Positions 36,458 to 45,502 of a stretch of 48,525 nucleotides of DNA are shown here, piece by piece. The position numbers and the translations under genes are program-made. This stretch comes from an uncultured Bacteroidota bacterium (lineage in GTDB: Bacteria; Bacteroidota; Bacteroidia; Bacteroidales; GCA-2748055). The notes under the pieces are model-generated. The model made no database searches and was not told the DNA's origin. It saw only the letters and a list, made by a program, of their open reading frames with translations. The DNA lies in contig CAKZNC010000198.1 of assembly GCA_937129385.1 (NCBI GenBank), positions 1-48,525 on the forward strand, in the 5' to 3' direction. How positions within the stretch are numbered: the first letter of the stretch is position 1; every line of letters begins with the position of its first letter.

Positions 36458-36489
36458 AAGCGGGTGAACGCCTCTGCACTCACCCGCTT
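36458..36489 (-). terminator. Terminator-like hairpin before the SRPBCC gene
   Basis: AAGCGGGTGA and TCACCCGCTT are perfect 10-base arms around a 12-base loop. On the minus strand the right arm runs straight into TTTAATC, giving five T in a row. It is either the terminator of the GH9 gene, which ends 145 bases upstream, or an attenuator 16 bases before the SRPBCC start. Confidence 0.55.
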
Positions 36490-36507
36490 CACCTAACCCA
36501 AATCATG

Positions 36508-36579
36508 AACGCTTATGAAACAAAGGTCATTATACTTTTTGTTTAACTTTGACCTTTATATGTTAAACAGAAAAGCGTT
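36508..36579. other. Nested inverted repeat in the GH9/SRPBCC gap
   Basis: Outer arms AACGCTT (36508-36514) and AAGCGTT (36573-36579) enclose inner arms AAAGGTCA (36522-36529) and TGACCTTT (36550-36557). The element lies in the 192-base AT-rich gap with no gene. It could hold a promoter and operator for the SRPBCC gene or be a remnant of a small mobile palindrome. Confidence 0.4.
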
Positions 36580-36633
36580 GTATTTGTTCACAAAAGCAAG
36601 AAAAAAATAAAAATCTGGAAAAATGCCTGTTGA

Positions 36634-39600
36634 TTACCTGGGGAGTACCTTATAGGTATGCGGTAATAGCTGCGGATGTGATACTCTAACAATATAGAGT
36701 CCGGTGCCTGGCTGAAAGGGCAATTCAACCTGGTTCGAGCTACCGGATACTTCCTTTTTAAAACACAGGGCTCCTCCGGCAGAATAGATTTCTATTGATG
36801 TTCCTCCGGGGAGTTTTCTTGAGAACCTGACAACAGGACCCTCAAGCGGCACAGGATAGATCCTGGTTTCTTGGAAGTAATTAACCGGGACAGTATTTGT
36901 CTCTTCAAGTACTTCCACGATGAGTGATGCACTGAGTTCGTTGTCCTGGTTACTTGTGAAGCTGATCTCCGTGATTCCTGTAGCATATGCCGCCACCATA
37001 CCTGTCTGGGTTACCGCTGCGATTTCAGCAACCGACGATGTCCATGCACCCGATTTATCAGCTGCATCTGAAGGAACAAAGGTAACGTGCAGCAACTTGT
37101 AATCCCCTGGATAAAGCTTTACTGTGTCATATTCAAAATCCAGGCTTTCAAGCAATACAGGATCAGGGGCCCTCTGAAAAAGGAGGTAATTAATGTTGAA
37201 TCCGGAATTGACAACAGAAAAGTTAAATACAGAATCATCCGGGGTCAGATGAATGATCTCGTCCAGTTCCTGATCACGCCAGGTGATCCAGCCACCGGTG
37301 CTGGAAGCAAGTGAAGAGACGCTCCTATCCCCAACAATGATCTTATATAATCCCTGCGTAGAGGGAGCAGCAATGTTGGCTGTCACAATGTAATCTGCCT
37401 CTTCCTGTACATCAATGCTGTAATTTGCCCAGTCTCCCTCACCCAGCCATCCAAGATATTCTGTTCCGTCAAATTCAGTATCCCCTGTCCGGATACGCCC
37501 GGAAGAACTCACATCAAGGGAGCTGATGTAGTGCTCCATCTCTACCTTCCCCGGGATCACATTTTCAGATGCGACGACGATCACTACTGTATCGGCAACA
37601 CCATTGCTTCCTTTGGCTACAGCGAAGGTGATACCCTGGCTCCCGGATCTGACCTGCCCATATTCATCGAGTGCCAGGATAGCGGTGTTTTCCGTCTGCC
37701 ATACAAGCTTCTTGTCAGATGCATTTACCGGATCAAACAGGACCTGGAGGGAAATTTCTTCATTGGGATCCAATCTGATGGTATCTTTTACCTCCCCGGA
37801 ACCTGTTTCAACGATCTCGATTCCAAGGAGCTCAAAAAAAGGGAGCACTTTGACAAATAGTGTATCTGCTGCATCTGATTCGGCTGCACTTACAACAATA
37901 CTGGTTTCGCCCTCCCCGGCACCTGTAATGATCCCCCGCTCATCCACTATGGCAATGTCGGTATCCAGGCTGGACCATGTAATATTTTGATTCGATGCAT
38001 TGAAGGGAAAGACATTGACATGCACCGAATCTGACAATCGATCAGAGATGGTGATGCTGTCCCTCTCCAGTAAAATATTCTCCAATTGTACGCTGGCTAC
38101 GTCTTCCCAAAGAGAAAGATACCCGTAGGTCGCTGTTGCAGGCCCCATTGTCTGATGCACCGTAAACTCATTTGTTTCGACACAACCACCCCAGTCAAAA
38201 TAAACTTCGTGTGCAGGCCACAGGACAGGTTTTCCAAATACACTGTATGGGTACAAAGAGTTTTGCTGCATTGCATTGGTTCCCGTCCATGCCACATTGA
38301 TCGATACCCCGTATACGATAGTGCCTGGTATGGAAGTTCCTTCAGCATCCGGGTTCAGCTCCTTGATGGCTTTTGTATCCGTCGCCAGCAGTTGCTGTGC
38401 TGCATCCTCCGCACCTATGGATTCAGCACCCGTGATCCACGTAAGATTCATCGGATTTCCTCCATTGTAATAGTCTGCCGTGGTATACAGGTAATCAAGG
38501 ATCTCCGGGTCCCTGGTAAGGTAATGTGCCATGATCACATCAAGCAGGACGGGAGCGGATGATTCACCCAGCCACAGGCGATCTGTATTATTCCTGATAA
38601 CCCGTGTTGCGTTGTTTTCTACGCCAGACAGACCGGAATTCTCAGCCCAGTTGATCACCGCCTGTTTCTGCATCTCTTTCAGTTCAAAATCCATGTTTGA
38701 ACGGTTGGTGGTCACATACAGCCAGGTGGCATAACTTTGAGAATTTCCTGCATTCGGCTCATCTACGTAGGTGTGCAGTTTGTAATCGTCCAGGTATTGT
38801 TTCTCCCCGGTAAGTTTAAAAAGCGCCGCCGCTGCATATGCTCTTTCAAGATGTAACGAATCGGCATTCACTGCCCACTCGTAATGTGCCTTGGCTGAAT
38901 TAGTCAATGTATCCACCTCTTCCATCCGATCGATTAGCGTCAGGCAGTAGGCAAGATGCGCTTCACCACCAGCAAGCAGGTAGGTGGGCTGTGCCTCTTC
39001 TCCATAGGCATACCATTGGTCGTATCGCTCCTCGTCCCACGAAGGACTTCCGTTGTGACCTGTGGTCTCCAGTCCACCGCAGGCACCCCCGGTGGGTCCG
39101 CCGAGGTTGCGATAAAAATCAATTACCCAGCGCGCCTCATCCAGGAAGTCCGGGATTCCGTTTCCGCTTTCCGGGATATTGTATTCATCGTCTTTAAAAC
39201 TTCCGGGAGCCAGTTCAAACACCTGCAACATGTTTCGGGCGATCCTGAAATGGTTTGGGTTTTTGTCATAATCGCCTGCATCAAAATATCCACCGACTCC
39301 CCAGTCGTCATTCATCCATGGTTGCCGGTTGTTGGGCATGTTCCATTCCGTGGCGTTTGCCGGCAGGTCAGAGAATGCATTTTTTCCCCTGGAATACAAC
39401 CGGGTACTGTAGGTTACTGAATAGTTACCACCATTGGTCACCCCGGGAATGTGATCTGCAGGCTTGATCCAGTCGGTATGCTCCAGCGTACGCTCCGGTC
39501 CGCTCCTGTAATGATACAATCCGCGCGAGGTCAAACGCACCAGGTCTTTATATACATTACGATCCACCCTGAAAACGTCGGAAGTGCCAATTCCATCAAT

Positions 39601-40281
39601 AACCAGCCGGAAGACCCCCTCCTGTGAAAAGTCAGAAAAATCACATTCCCACACCGGGGAGCCATACAGTCCCTCCGGCATCACCTGGTCTTTTGAGTCC
39701 CTGGCATTATTGGTTTCCTTCTCCATTCTGAATGCTACGGTTCCCGTATATACCACCTGCTCACTCACCGTGTCGATGAGATGGAATTCAGCCCCTTCAT
39801 AGGTCGTCATATCTGCCGCTCCCAGGGTTCCCATCCATTGGTGCAGGTAGGCATATTTCTTCCGTGCATCGGGATTGTAGCCGATATGGTTCAGGTGGAT
39901 TGATTCGGAGTTGACCTTCTCCTCTTCGAAAACAAATGTAAAGCCATCCCCGGAGGCCAGAGAAGGATAGGTAACAGTGTAGGTGCTCCCCGGATTCAAT
40001 GAATGGGGCAACTCAAGGTACATCCAGTACTTGGTGCTGTTTCTCCATTTCTTGGATTTCCTGCCAACAGCCAGGGGAGGTTGCGCTGCAGAATAGTCGG
40101 GATCGTCCGGACTTGAAATTTCATACGTGCTTGCCTGTTCAGCAGTACTCACGCTGATCCCCTCAAACCATAAAAGAAGATATTCAGAATTTACGGTACT
40201 GTATTCCAGTAAGCTGCCAGCTTTTACATGCGTGTTGAATATAATCAGCAGGACAAGGATCAATAGTCTTCTCATTTTCAA
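36634..40281 (-). CDS. Glycoside hydrolase family 9 enzyme with CBM6 and T9SS type A tail
   Basis: A 1215-residue secreted enzyme. A signal peptide (about 1-21) is followed by an N-terminal Ig-like domain of the CelD type (about 120-250, ESIHLNHIGYNPDARKKYAY) and a GH9 (alpha/alpha)6 catalytic domain (about 255-725). FDAGDYDKNPNHFR carries the expected base pair Asp334/Asp337, and TNEFTVHQTMG carries the probable acid Glu705. Next come two BIG2-like Ig domains (about 740-900), a CBM6 module (about 910-1040, starting KVEMEHY), a third BIG2 domain (about 1045-1120) and a type A T9SS sorting domain (about 1135-1215, IYPVP ... GLYIVRV). GH9 enzymes cut beta-1,4-glucans; the exact polymer is inferred only. 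It is the last gene of the glycosidase cluster and has its own promoter candidate. Confidence 0.92.
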   Translation of the reverse strand: MKMRRLLILVLLIIFNTHVKAGSLLEYSTVNSEYLLLWFEGISVSTAEQASTYEISSPDDPDYSAAQPPLAVGRKSKKWRNSTKYWMYLELPHSLNPGSTYTVTYPSLASGDGFTFVFEEEKVNSESIHLNHIGYNPDARKKYAYLHQWMGTLGAADMTTYEGAEFHLIDTVSEQVVYTGTVAFRMEKETNNARDSKDQVMPEGLYGSPVWECDFSDFSQEGVFRLVIDGIGTSDVFRVDRNVYKDLVRLTSRGLYHYRSGPERTLEHTDWIKPADHIPGVTNGGNYSVTYSTRLYSRGKNAFSDLPANATEWNMPNNRQPWMNDDWGVGGYFDAGDYDKNPNHFRIARNMLQVFELAPGSFKDDEYNIPESGNGIPDFLDEARWVIDFYRNLGGPTGGACGGLETTGHNGSPSWDEERYDQWYAYGEEAQPTYLLAGGEAHLAYCLTLIDRMEEVDTLTNSAKAHYEWAVNADSLHLERAYAAAALFKLTGEKQYLDDYKLHTYVDEPNAGNSQSYATWLYVTTNRSNMDFELKEMQKQAVINWAENSGLSGVENNATRVIRNNTDRLWLGESSAPVLLDVIMAHYLTRDPEILDYLYTTADYYNGGNPMNLTWITGAESIGAEDAAQQLLATDTKAIKELNPDAEGTSIPGTIVYGVSINVAWTGTNAMQQNSLYPYSVFGKPVLWPAHEVYFDWGGCVETNEFTVHQTMGPATATYGYLSLWEDVASVQLENILLERDSITISDRLSDSVHVNVFPFNASNQNITWSSLDTDIAIVDERGIITGAGEGETSIVVSAAESDAADTLFVKVLPFFELLGIEIVETGSGEVKDTIRLDPNEEISLQVLFDPVNASDKKLVWQTENTAILALDEYGQVRSGSQGITFAVAKGSNGVADTVVIVVASENVIPGKVEMEHYISSLDVSSSGRIRTGDTEFDGTEYLGWLGEGDWANYSIDVQEEADYIVTANIAAPSTQGLYKIIVGDRSVSSLASSTGGWITWRDQELDEIIHLTPDDSVFNFSVVNSGFNINYLLFQRAPDPVLLESLDFEYDTVKLYPGDYKLLHVTFVPSDAADKSGAWTSSVAEIAAVTQTGMVAAYATGITEISFTSNQDNELSASLIVEVLEETNTVPVNYFQETRIYPVPLEGPVVRFSRKLPGGTSIEIYSAGGALCFKKEVSGSSNQVELPFQPGTGLYIVRVSHPQLLPHTYKVLPR

Positions 40282-40300
40282 ACTTTTATTAAAAGCGCTG

Positions 40301-40331
40301 TAAATCTACTCTTTTGACAATAAGAATACAA
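40301..40331 (-). promoter_or_regulatory. Promoter candidate for the GH9 gene
   Basis: On the minus strand, TAGATTTA (40301-40308; one mismatch to TAnnTTTG) has a TTG (40329-40331) 20 bases upstream. It predicts a short leader before the ATG at 40281. Confidence 0.35.
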
Positions 40332-40373
40332 GGCAGGTCTCACCAATCCTCCATATTTTAAATGGGTCAAAAC

Positions 40374-40389
40374 AGGGCAGAATTGCCCT
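40374..40389 (-). terminator. Small terminator-like hairpin after the Tat-exported glycosidase gene
   Basis: AGGGCA and TGCCCT form a 6-base stem with a 4-base loop, 26 bases past the stop at 40416, followed on the minus strand by GTTTTG. It would partly separate the GH9 gene from the three genes upstream. Confidence 0.45.
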
Positions 40390-40415
40390 TTCCGGCCATC
40401 ATCCTCACCGGAGTG

Positions 40416-43016
40416 TCAGGCCGTCACAGCAACGATGCGGTGTGCCAGAGATCCCTTCACCGTAAATGTGATGTAGTCGGATTTTTCGACAGACTTTCTC
40501 TGCACATCCACAGGATGATCATCAATTGTCACCTCTGTAATGGTCTTTCCTTTCGGTACCGGGAGCTCCACGCGGGTTTCTTCACCGCTTCCCGTAAAAT
40601 CAATGACCAGTCGTTTCCCTTTCCACTGGTACTCATAGCTGAGATACCCGCCTGATGCTTCGTATTTGGCATGTACCTTCACCGCTTTTACACCGGCTGC
40701 ATTCCAGCGCGGTGCAAGCCTGGCCTTGTTGAAAGCAACCCCGGCATCCCTTACACCGGCAAGACCTTCCATCAATCCATACATACATTCAGCTGCTGCC
40801 CAGTGCTGCGGGATCGTGGACAGGATATTGGGTTTAAAATAGACCTCCTTATCCGACAGTGTCAGTCCGAGGATCATCCATTTCGAATGATCTTTCTGCG
40901 CCTCAAAACGAAGATCTTTTACCACCTTTCCCGGTTCCGGGTTGTTCATCCCATAGATCACGACGCCAACCTTTGGCGATTGGTTGTTCGCTCCGATCCA
41001 GGCAGTATGCAGGTATTGCATATCTTTTTTTGACAAAGACACTTCGGGCAGCCACCAATTCTTTACTGATACAGGAAGACCACTGCCACCCACCGAGGAG
41101 ATGTATTTTGTCACGGAAGACCCGTCGGCATAGTTCCAGGTCATGCTGCCTGCAATGGCCCCGCCACCCATACAATGCAGGAAATAGAGGGAACCTGCCT
41201 TCCTGTTGATGCCGATCACTGCATCTTTTCGATATCCTTCAACTCCCGAGATCGCCAGCACAGATCTCCGTCCATTGCTTACCGGATCCACAATATCGAA
41301 TGGAATATCTTTAAACACCTGGTTCCCTGTCGGGAATTCATGCAGGTCATTGTCCCCTTCATTGGTCCATCCCATGACTCCTTCGGGTTTTTTACCTGTG
41401 CCAACAATGTCGGCATTTGCCAGCTCCCTGAGATCAAGCTTTTCAAAGGTCCGCTCCGGTGCCTCTTCAATGGCCCCCTTGTAGCAGCCGTGTAAAATCC
41501 GGTCTGTTTTGATGGCAAGTTCACGGATCCTCCGCAGGATATCCACGCCATACACTTCGAACCCGTGTTCGAAACAGGCCAGTGCCAGTTCCCCTGCCGC
41601 AATGGGTGACACGCCCCCATTCATATAGTTCCATTTTTTGGCCGACCACCCTTTTTCAAATGGTGGATAGCAGCAGTACCACTCCCCCGGTGAGCTCTTC
41701 GGCATTTCACCCCTGATCCGCTGATACGTCTGAATGATCGATTTCACCTGCTCATGCCCCATCAAACCCCTGTTCAGGATCCATGCATTTGACATGGTCA
41801 CCTGCTTTGTTTCATCCGTCCCCCCAAAATCACGCTCCACCTCCGGCTCCTCGGGAACCCAGTGGCGATAGAATTCGCCATTCCACGACAGGTCATCGAT
41901 CCGCTGTTTGATCTGCTTTGCCACCTCTCTCGCCTTCCCGGCTTGCTCATTCCATTGTGCATAATCCAGCATCTCCGCAAGATAATTGCAACTTTGTGCA
42001 AATCGCACGTTATCGGCATACAGGATCCCGAAATGTGATTTATCCAGGTACACACGCATCGTATCCCCGGAGATCTTCGTGTCATAATCGGACTGGAAAT
42101 CCCAGATATCGATCGTGTACCCCCGCTTTGTCAGGTTGAATTTCTCGCTCCAGCGATAGGGATCGGTAAGCGTGTAGTTCATTGCCCTGAGCATGCTGTC
42201 CAGCTTTGTCATCATCCACCTGTCGTCACCCGTTGCTTTCCAGGTGTGGTACACCGCCTCCATGTATGTAAACTCGGCCATGTTTTCAACGGGTACACGT
42301 ACAAACAGACTGCTCGAGTCGGGATCTTCGGGAACCGTCACGAAATTCCCGTAATCGAACCTCCGTACCCAGGGACCTCTCGGATCCCGGGGATGCTTGT
42401 AATTGTCATGGATCATGCCATCCTCGCGCTGCCCTTCAGTATACAGGTCCACCCCCGATTTCAATTCCGGTTCAAAATAGCGCATGCCCAGCATGGCATA
42501 CATATGGTCCTGGAACCAGCTTGAGAACTGGAGGTAGTGATCTCCATTCATCCTTTTAAGTGCTCCCCTGTTGTAGCTGGACCCCATCAATGTATATTTC
42601 AGGATCTCCATCAGGTCGGAAAACTCCCCACCATCATCCTCGATCCCGGTCCTGCAATTCACCGGGAATGTTGCCATATCGACGGGATTGCCCCACCTGT
42701 TCTCGAATACCACCTGGTGGATCCCCAGCACTCCGGCGGCCTTGAACCTGATGAATGCTGTTGCTTCTGTCCTGAAATACTCGTTGAAGGCCCCGTCATA
42801 GACAATGATGGTTCCGTTTTCCGGGGATGAGATGGATACCGTCTCCAGCGGCTCAAAATAGCTGCCCGACGAGGGCGGGGTGAGCCGGATCTCATCGCCG
42901 TCCTTCGGACCCTCCATCATTTTCCCGCGATCAATGCCCAGGAGTCCGTTTGCTCCCACAGTGGCAAATCCCCCTGCAATCAATGACTTTTTCAAAAACT
43001 CTCTCCTGTTGTCCAT
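40416..43016 (-). CDS. Twin-arginine-exported six-hairpin glycosidase-like protein, family unassigned
   Basis: An 866-residue protein. It starts MDNRREFLKKSLIAGG, a textbook twin-arginine signal, so it is probably exported folded. An Ig-like beta domain (about 40-130) precedes an alpha-helical region (about 140-600) with helix repeats typical of (alpha/alpha)6 glycosidases, for example YMEAVYHTWKATGDDRWM, NYLAEMLDYAQW and WNYMNGGVSPIAAGELALACFEHG. A C-terminal beta-domain (about 620-866) ends with PVPKGKTITEVTIDDHPVD. I cannot name its GH family or its catalytic residues. It follows another six-hairpin protein by 19 bases and a GH172 gene before that, so a role in polysaccharide breakdown is likely. 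Confidence 0.82.
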   Translation of the reverse strand: MDNRREFLKKSLIAGGFATVGANGLLGIDRGKMMEGPKDGDEIRLTPPSSGSYFEPLETVSISSPENGTIIVYDGAFNEYFRTEATAFIRFKAAGVLGIHQVVFENRWGNPVDMATFPVNCRTGIEDDGGEFSDLMEILKYTLMGSSYNRGALKRMNGDHYLQFSSWFQDHMYAMLGMRYFEPELKSGVDLYTEGQREDGMIHDNYKHPRDPRGPWVRRFDYGNFVTVPEDPDSSSLFVRVPVENMAEFTYMEAVYHTWKATGDDRWMMTKLDSMLRAMNYTLTDPYRWSEKFNLTKRGYTIDIWDFQSDYDTKISGDTMRVYLDKSHFGILYADNVRFAQSCNYLAEMLDYAQWNEQAGKAREVAKQIKQRIDDLSWNGEFYRHWVPEEPEVERDFGGTDETKQVTMSNAWILNRGLMGHEQVKSIIQTYQRIRGEMPKSSPGEWYCCYPPFEKGWSAKKWNYMNGGVSPIAAGELALACFEHGFEVYGVDILRRIRELAIKTDRILHGCYKGAIEEAPERTFEKLDLRELANADIVGTGKKPEGVMGWTNEGDNDLHEFPTGNQVFKDIPFDIVDPVSNGRRSVLAISGVEGYRKDAVIGINRKAGSLYFLHCMGGGAIAGSMTWNYADGSSVTKYISSVGGSGLPVSVKNWWLPEVSLSKKDMQYLHTAWIGANNQSPKVGVVIYGMNNPEPGKVVKDLRFEAQKDHSKWMILGLTLSDKEVYFKPNILSTIPQHWAAAECMYGLMEGLAGVRDAGVAFNKARLAPRWNAAGVKAVKVHAKYEASGGYLSYEYQWKGKRLVIDFTGSGEETRVELPVPKGKTITEVTIDDHPVDVQRKSVEKSDYITFTVKGSLAHRIVAVTA

Positions 43017-43035
43017 AGTCAGTTTGTAATTTTAG

Positions 43036-45432
43036 TTATTTGACGTCCTCAATTTCAGCATGCACAATAAAATCCCCGGTACATTCCACCAGGAGTTGAT
43101 GCATTGCAGTCCCGGGCAGTTTTGTTATGCTGAATGGTATTTCGTCTCCTCCGGGAGTGCGAATTTTCACCGAAGCACGATCCGGGTTTTCAAACACCAG
43201 CTCAGCACTTACAGGGCTCGACATCCTGAAGATCACCTCACCGGGATTCTCTTCCACATCCAGCAGCCTGGCAGATGAACTGTACAGCCTGAATCCATCC
43301 TGCTTAGCGGTGCGTGAGACCACGATCTCATTCCTTCCAAAACGCATTTTGCTATCGGGAATCTGCAACGAATAGGGAATATGCGCTCCATTGAGGGTAA
43401 AGCTTTCCACTACGTCACCCTTGCCGGAGGCGAAGATATCAAATGAAGAAAGCCTGAACCTGAAATCCAGTAATGTATCCACATTTTCGCTGGCCCTTAC
43501 CCCAATCCCCATGGGCATACTCTGCATCGCCTGGGCCACGGTGGAGAAAAAGAAACTGCTGGCCGAGAACGGGAGTCCCCGCCAGGATTCAACAGCAGTG
43601 TAATATTCAGTCAGCGCACCCTTCATGGGGTATTTCTGTGATAAAACCATCGCTTCCTCAACCTCATCCGACAACATCTCCAGGTAGTCATCCGACGACA
43701 TCCCGTATTCATAAAGGACCCTGGAAAGTGTGTTCCACGGACAGTATCCATACGTTCTTATGCCCGGCCACTTTTGGACAGTCAGCCTGGCGGAATTCAG
43801 CTGCAGATCGGGCACAGGAAAGAAAGGACCCGTTGAGACGGCCCATGCATATTCCCAGTAATCAGCCCCCGTGGCAAAGGGTTGCCAGTATACCGAACCA
43901 TCTTCAAATTCCTGGTACTCGGCATACAAAGTATGATCTGAGGTCGCATACTTTTCAAGGAGCGTCTGCCTGATTGCATTTTCAATGAGCGCATATCTTT
44001 CACTTCGTTCGTGATCAGCATCGGGTCTGCGCGCGAGCATGATCCTTGCCATCTTCAGCAAGTTAAATGTATTCACCTGGTTGTAAAGACTGCCTGCAAC
44101 ACTTAATACCTTGTCGTTATCCTGGAGGTGATGGTTGTTGATCTCAAAATTGCCATTGACCACATCATAGCCAAAATAGGGATTGCTCTTAAGCGGGGTC
44201 TCCCCCCTGGTATCACTTAGAACCATCTGCTTATCTTCATCCCAAACATCCTCCAGGTAATGATCAATCACTTCGAGCAGCAGGTCAAACTCCGGACCTT
44301 TTACCAGGTCGGTATTCCCCGTAGTCTCCAGGTATGTGAACATTGAGAGGGTGGCATAGTAAACCCCGTCATCTTCATTCTTTGTCCAGCGTGTCCCGAC
44401 AATCTGTTGAAAACCCGGTATCTTTTCCCCGTTCTCCTTTGTGAGGATGTTGGGATTGTTGAGCAGAAACCTGGTCCATATCCTGATCAATTCCGGATTA
44501 CCGGCCCTGGCCATCTGTGCGCTTGTCATTGATCCGTCCCTGACCCAGATCAGGTAATAGATCCGGTTGATCGCACCGAAACATGCTCCTCCTTCATCGA
44601 TACCGGAATAGATGATCCGGCGATTCAGGTCCAGGATCTCCTGGATATCCGGCTCATTGAATTTTAGCCGACTGGTCTGTGTGAATGGCGCAATGATCTT
44701 TTCATTCCTTTCAAGCAGCGACCGGAAATCCATTTCCCCAAGTTTCCCGATTACCCGGTTTACCTGCATCCTGTTCTCTTCTCCACCGAATAAAAGCACT
44801 TCGTTTTCGAAGACCTGTAACACATAGTCCCCGGATGCAGTCACGCGAAACCGGTTCTCCTCGAATCCCTTGAAGCTGACAAATGAGACGATCTCCTCTC
44901 CCCTGTCAATAAATTTCTCGGTGAGCAATCCGTCTTCAACGATAAAATCATTGTGCGGTCTGATGGTAATCAGTATCGGGGCCCTCGAAACCAGTGCGAA
45001 GGCATTTTCATCTGCAATGTTGATCATTTTGATGCTCCCCTTTGCTTCCCAGGGGGTCTTGAATCCCAGTTGAGTGAAAAACGGATCATAGTTCCATTCA
45101 TTGATATACTCCACTTTCAGCTGCGGAAGGCTAAACTCCGGGAATAGCACAGTATAATTGTCCCTGTTGGAAAAATTCCTTGCCTTGTAGTCTTTGCGAC
45201 GAAAGGCATTGGGTTTATAAACAACCTCTATGTCCGCCCTGTCTTCAAAGAAGAGCATTGTGGCCCGGTTCCCGCACCTGTTCTGCAGGATGATATTCCG
45301 GGGAGCCTCCTCTACCATTGGTTTTGTATAAGGTCCGCCCATGGAACCACCGGTGTTCTTTTGCTGTCCGTCCAGACCGAAAGCAAATAACAAGAGTAGT
45401 ACCTGTAACAGGATTATCCGCTTTGTATTCAT
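43036..45432 (-). CDS. Secreted six-hairpin glycosidase-like protein, family unassigned
   Basis: A 798-residue exported protein with a Sec signal peptide (about 1-22, LLLLFAFGLDGQ). Residues about 40-230 are beta-rich; about 255-640 are helical with YYLIWVRDGSMTSAQMARAG, GVYYATLSMFTYLETTG and NHHLQDNDKVLSVAGSLYNQ, a GH15/GH63-like six-hairpin layout in which acidic residues of WVRDGS are candidates for the active site. A C-terminal beta domain follows (about 660-798). I cannot assign a CAZy family. It lies 70 bases after the GH172 gene and 19 bases before the Tat-exported paralogue-like protein, so the three are likely co-transcribed and act on one glycan. Confidence 0.82.
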   Translation of the reverse strand: MNTKRIILLQVLLLLFAFGLDGQQKNTGGSMGGPYTKPMVEEAPRNIILQNRCGNRATMLFFEDRADIEVVYKPNAFRRKDYKARNFSNRDNYTVLFPEFSLPQLKVEYINEWNYDPFFTQLGFKTPWEAKGSIKMINIADENAFALVSRAPILITIRPHNDFIVEDGLLTEKFIDRGEEIVSFVSFKGFEENRFRVTASGDYVLQVFENEVLLFGGEENRMQVNRVIGKLGEMDFRSLLERNEKIIAPFTQTSRLKFNEPDIQEILDLNRRIIYSGIDEGGACFGAINRIYYLIWVRDGSMTSAQMARAGNPELIRIWTRFLLNNPNILTKENGEKIPGFQQIVGTRWTKNEDDGVYYATLSMFTYLETTGNTDLVKGPEFDLLLEVIDHYLEDVWDEDKQMVLSDTRGETPLKSNPYFGYDVVNGNFEINNHHLQDNDKVLSVAGSLYNQVNTFNLLKMARIMLARRPDADHERSERYALIENAIRQTLLEKYATSDHTLYAEYQEFEDGSVYWQPFATGADYWEYAWAVSTGPFFPVPDLQLNSARLTVQKWPGIRTYGYCPWNTLSRVLYEYGMSSDDYLEMLSDEVEEAMVLSQKYPMKGALTEYYTAVESWRGLPFSASSFFFSTVAQAMQSMPMGIGVRASENVDTLLDFRFRLSSFDIFASGKGDVVESFTLNGAHIPYSLQIPDSKMRFGRNEIVVSRTAKQDGFRLYSSSARLLDVEENPGEVIFRMSSPVSAELVFENPDRASVKIRTPGGDEIPFSITKLPGTAMHQLLVECTGDFIVHAEIEDVK

Positions 45433-45502
45433 TATTTCAGTGTATTATGATATCAAATATGAGGTAAACCAGCTGAATCATACCTTGTATCTCATCAACT
45501 CA

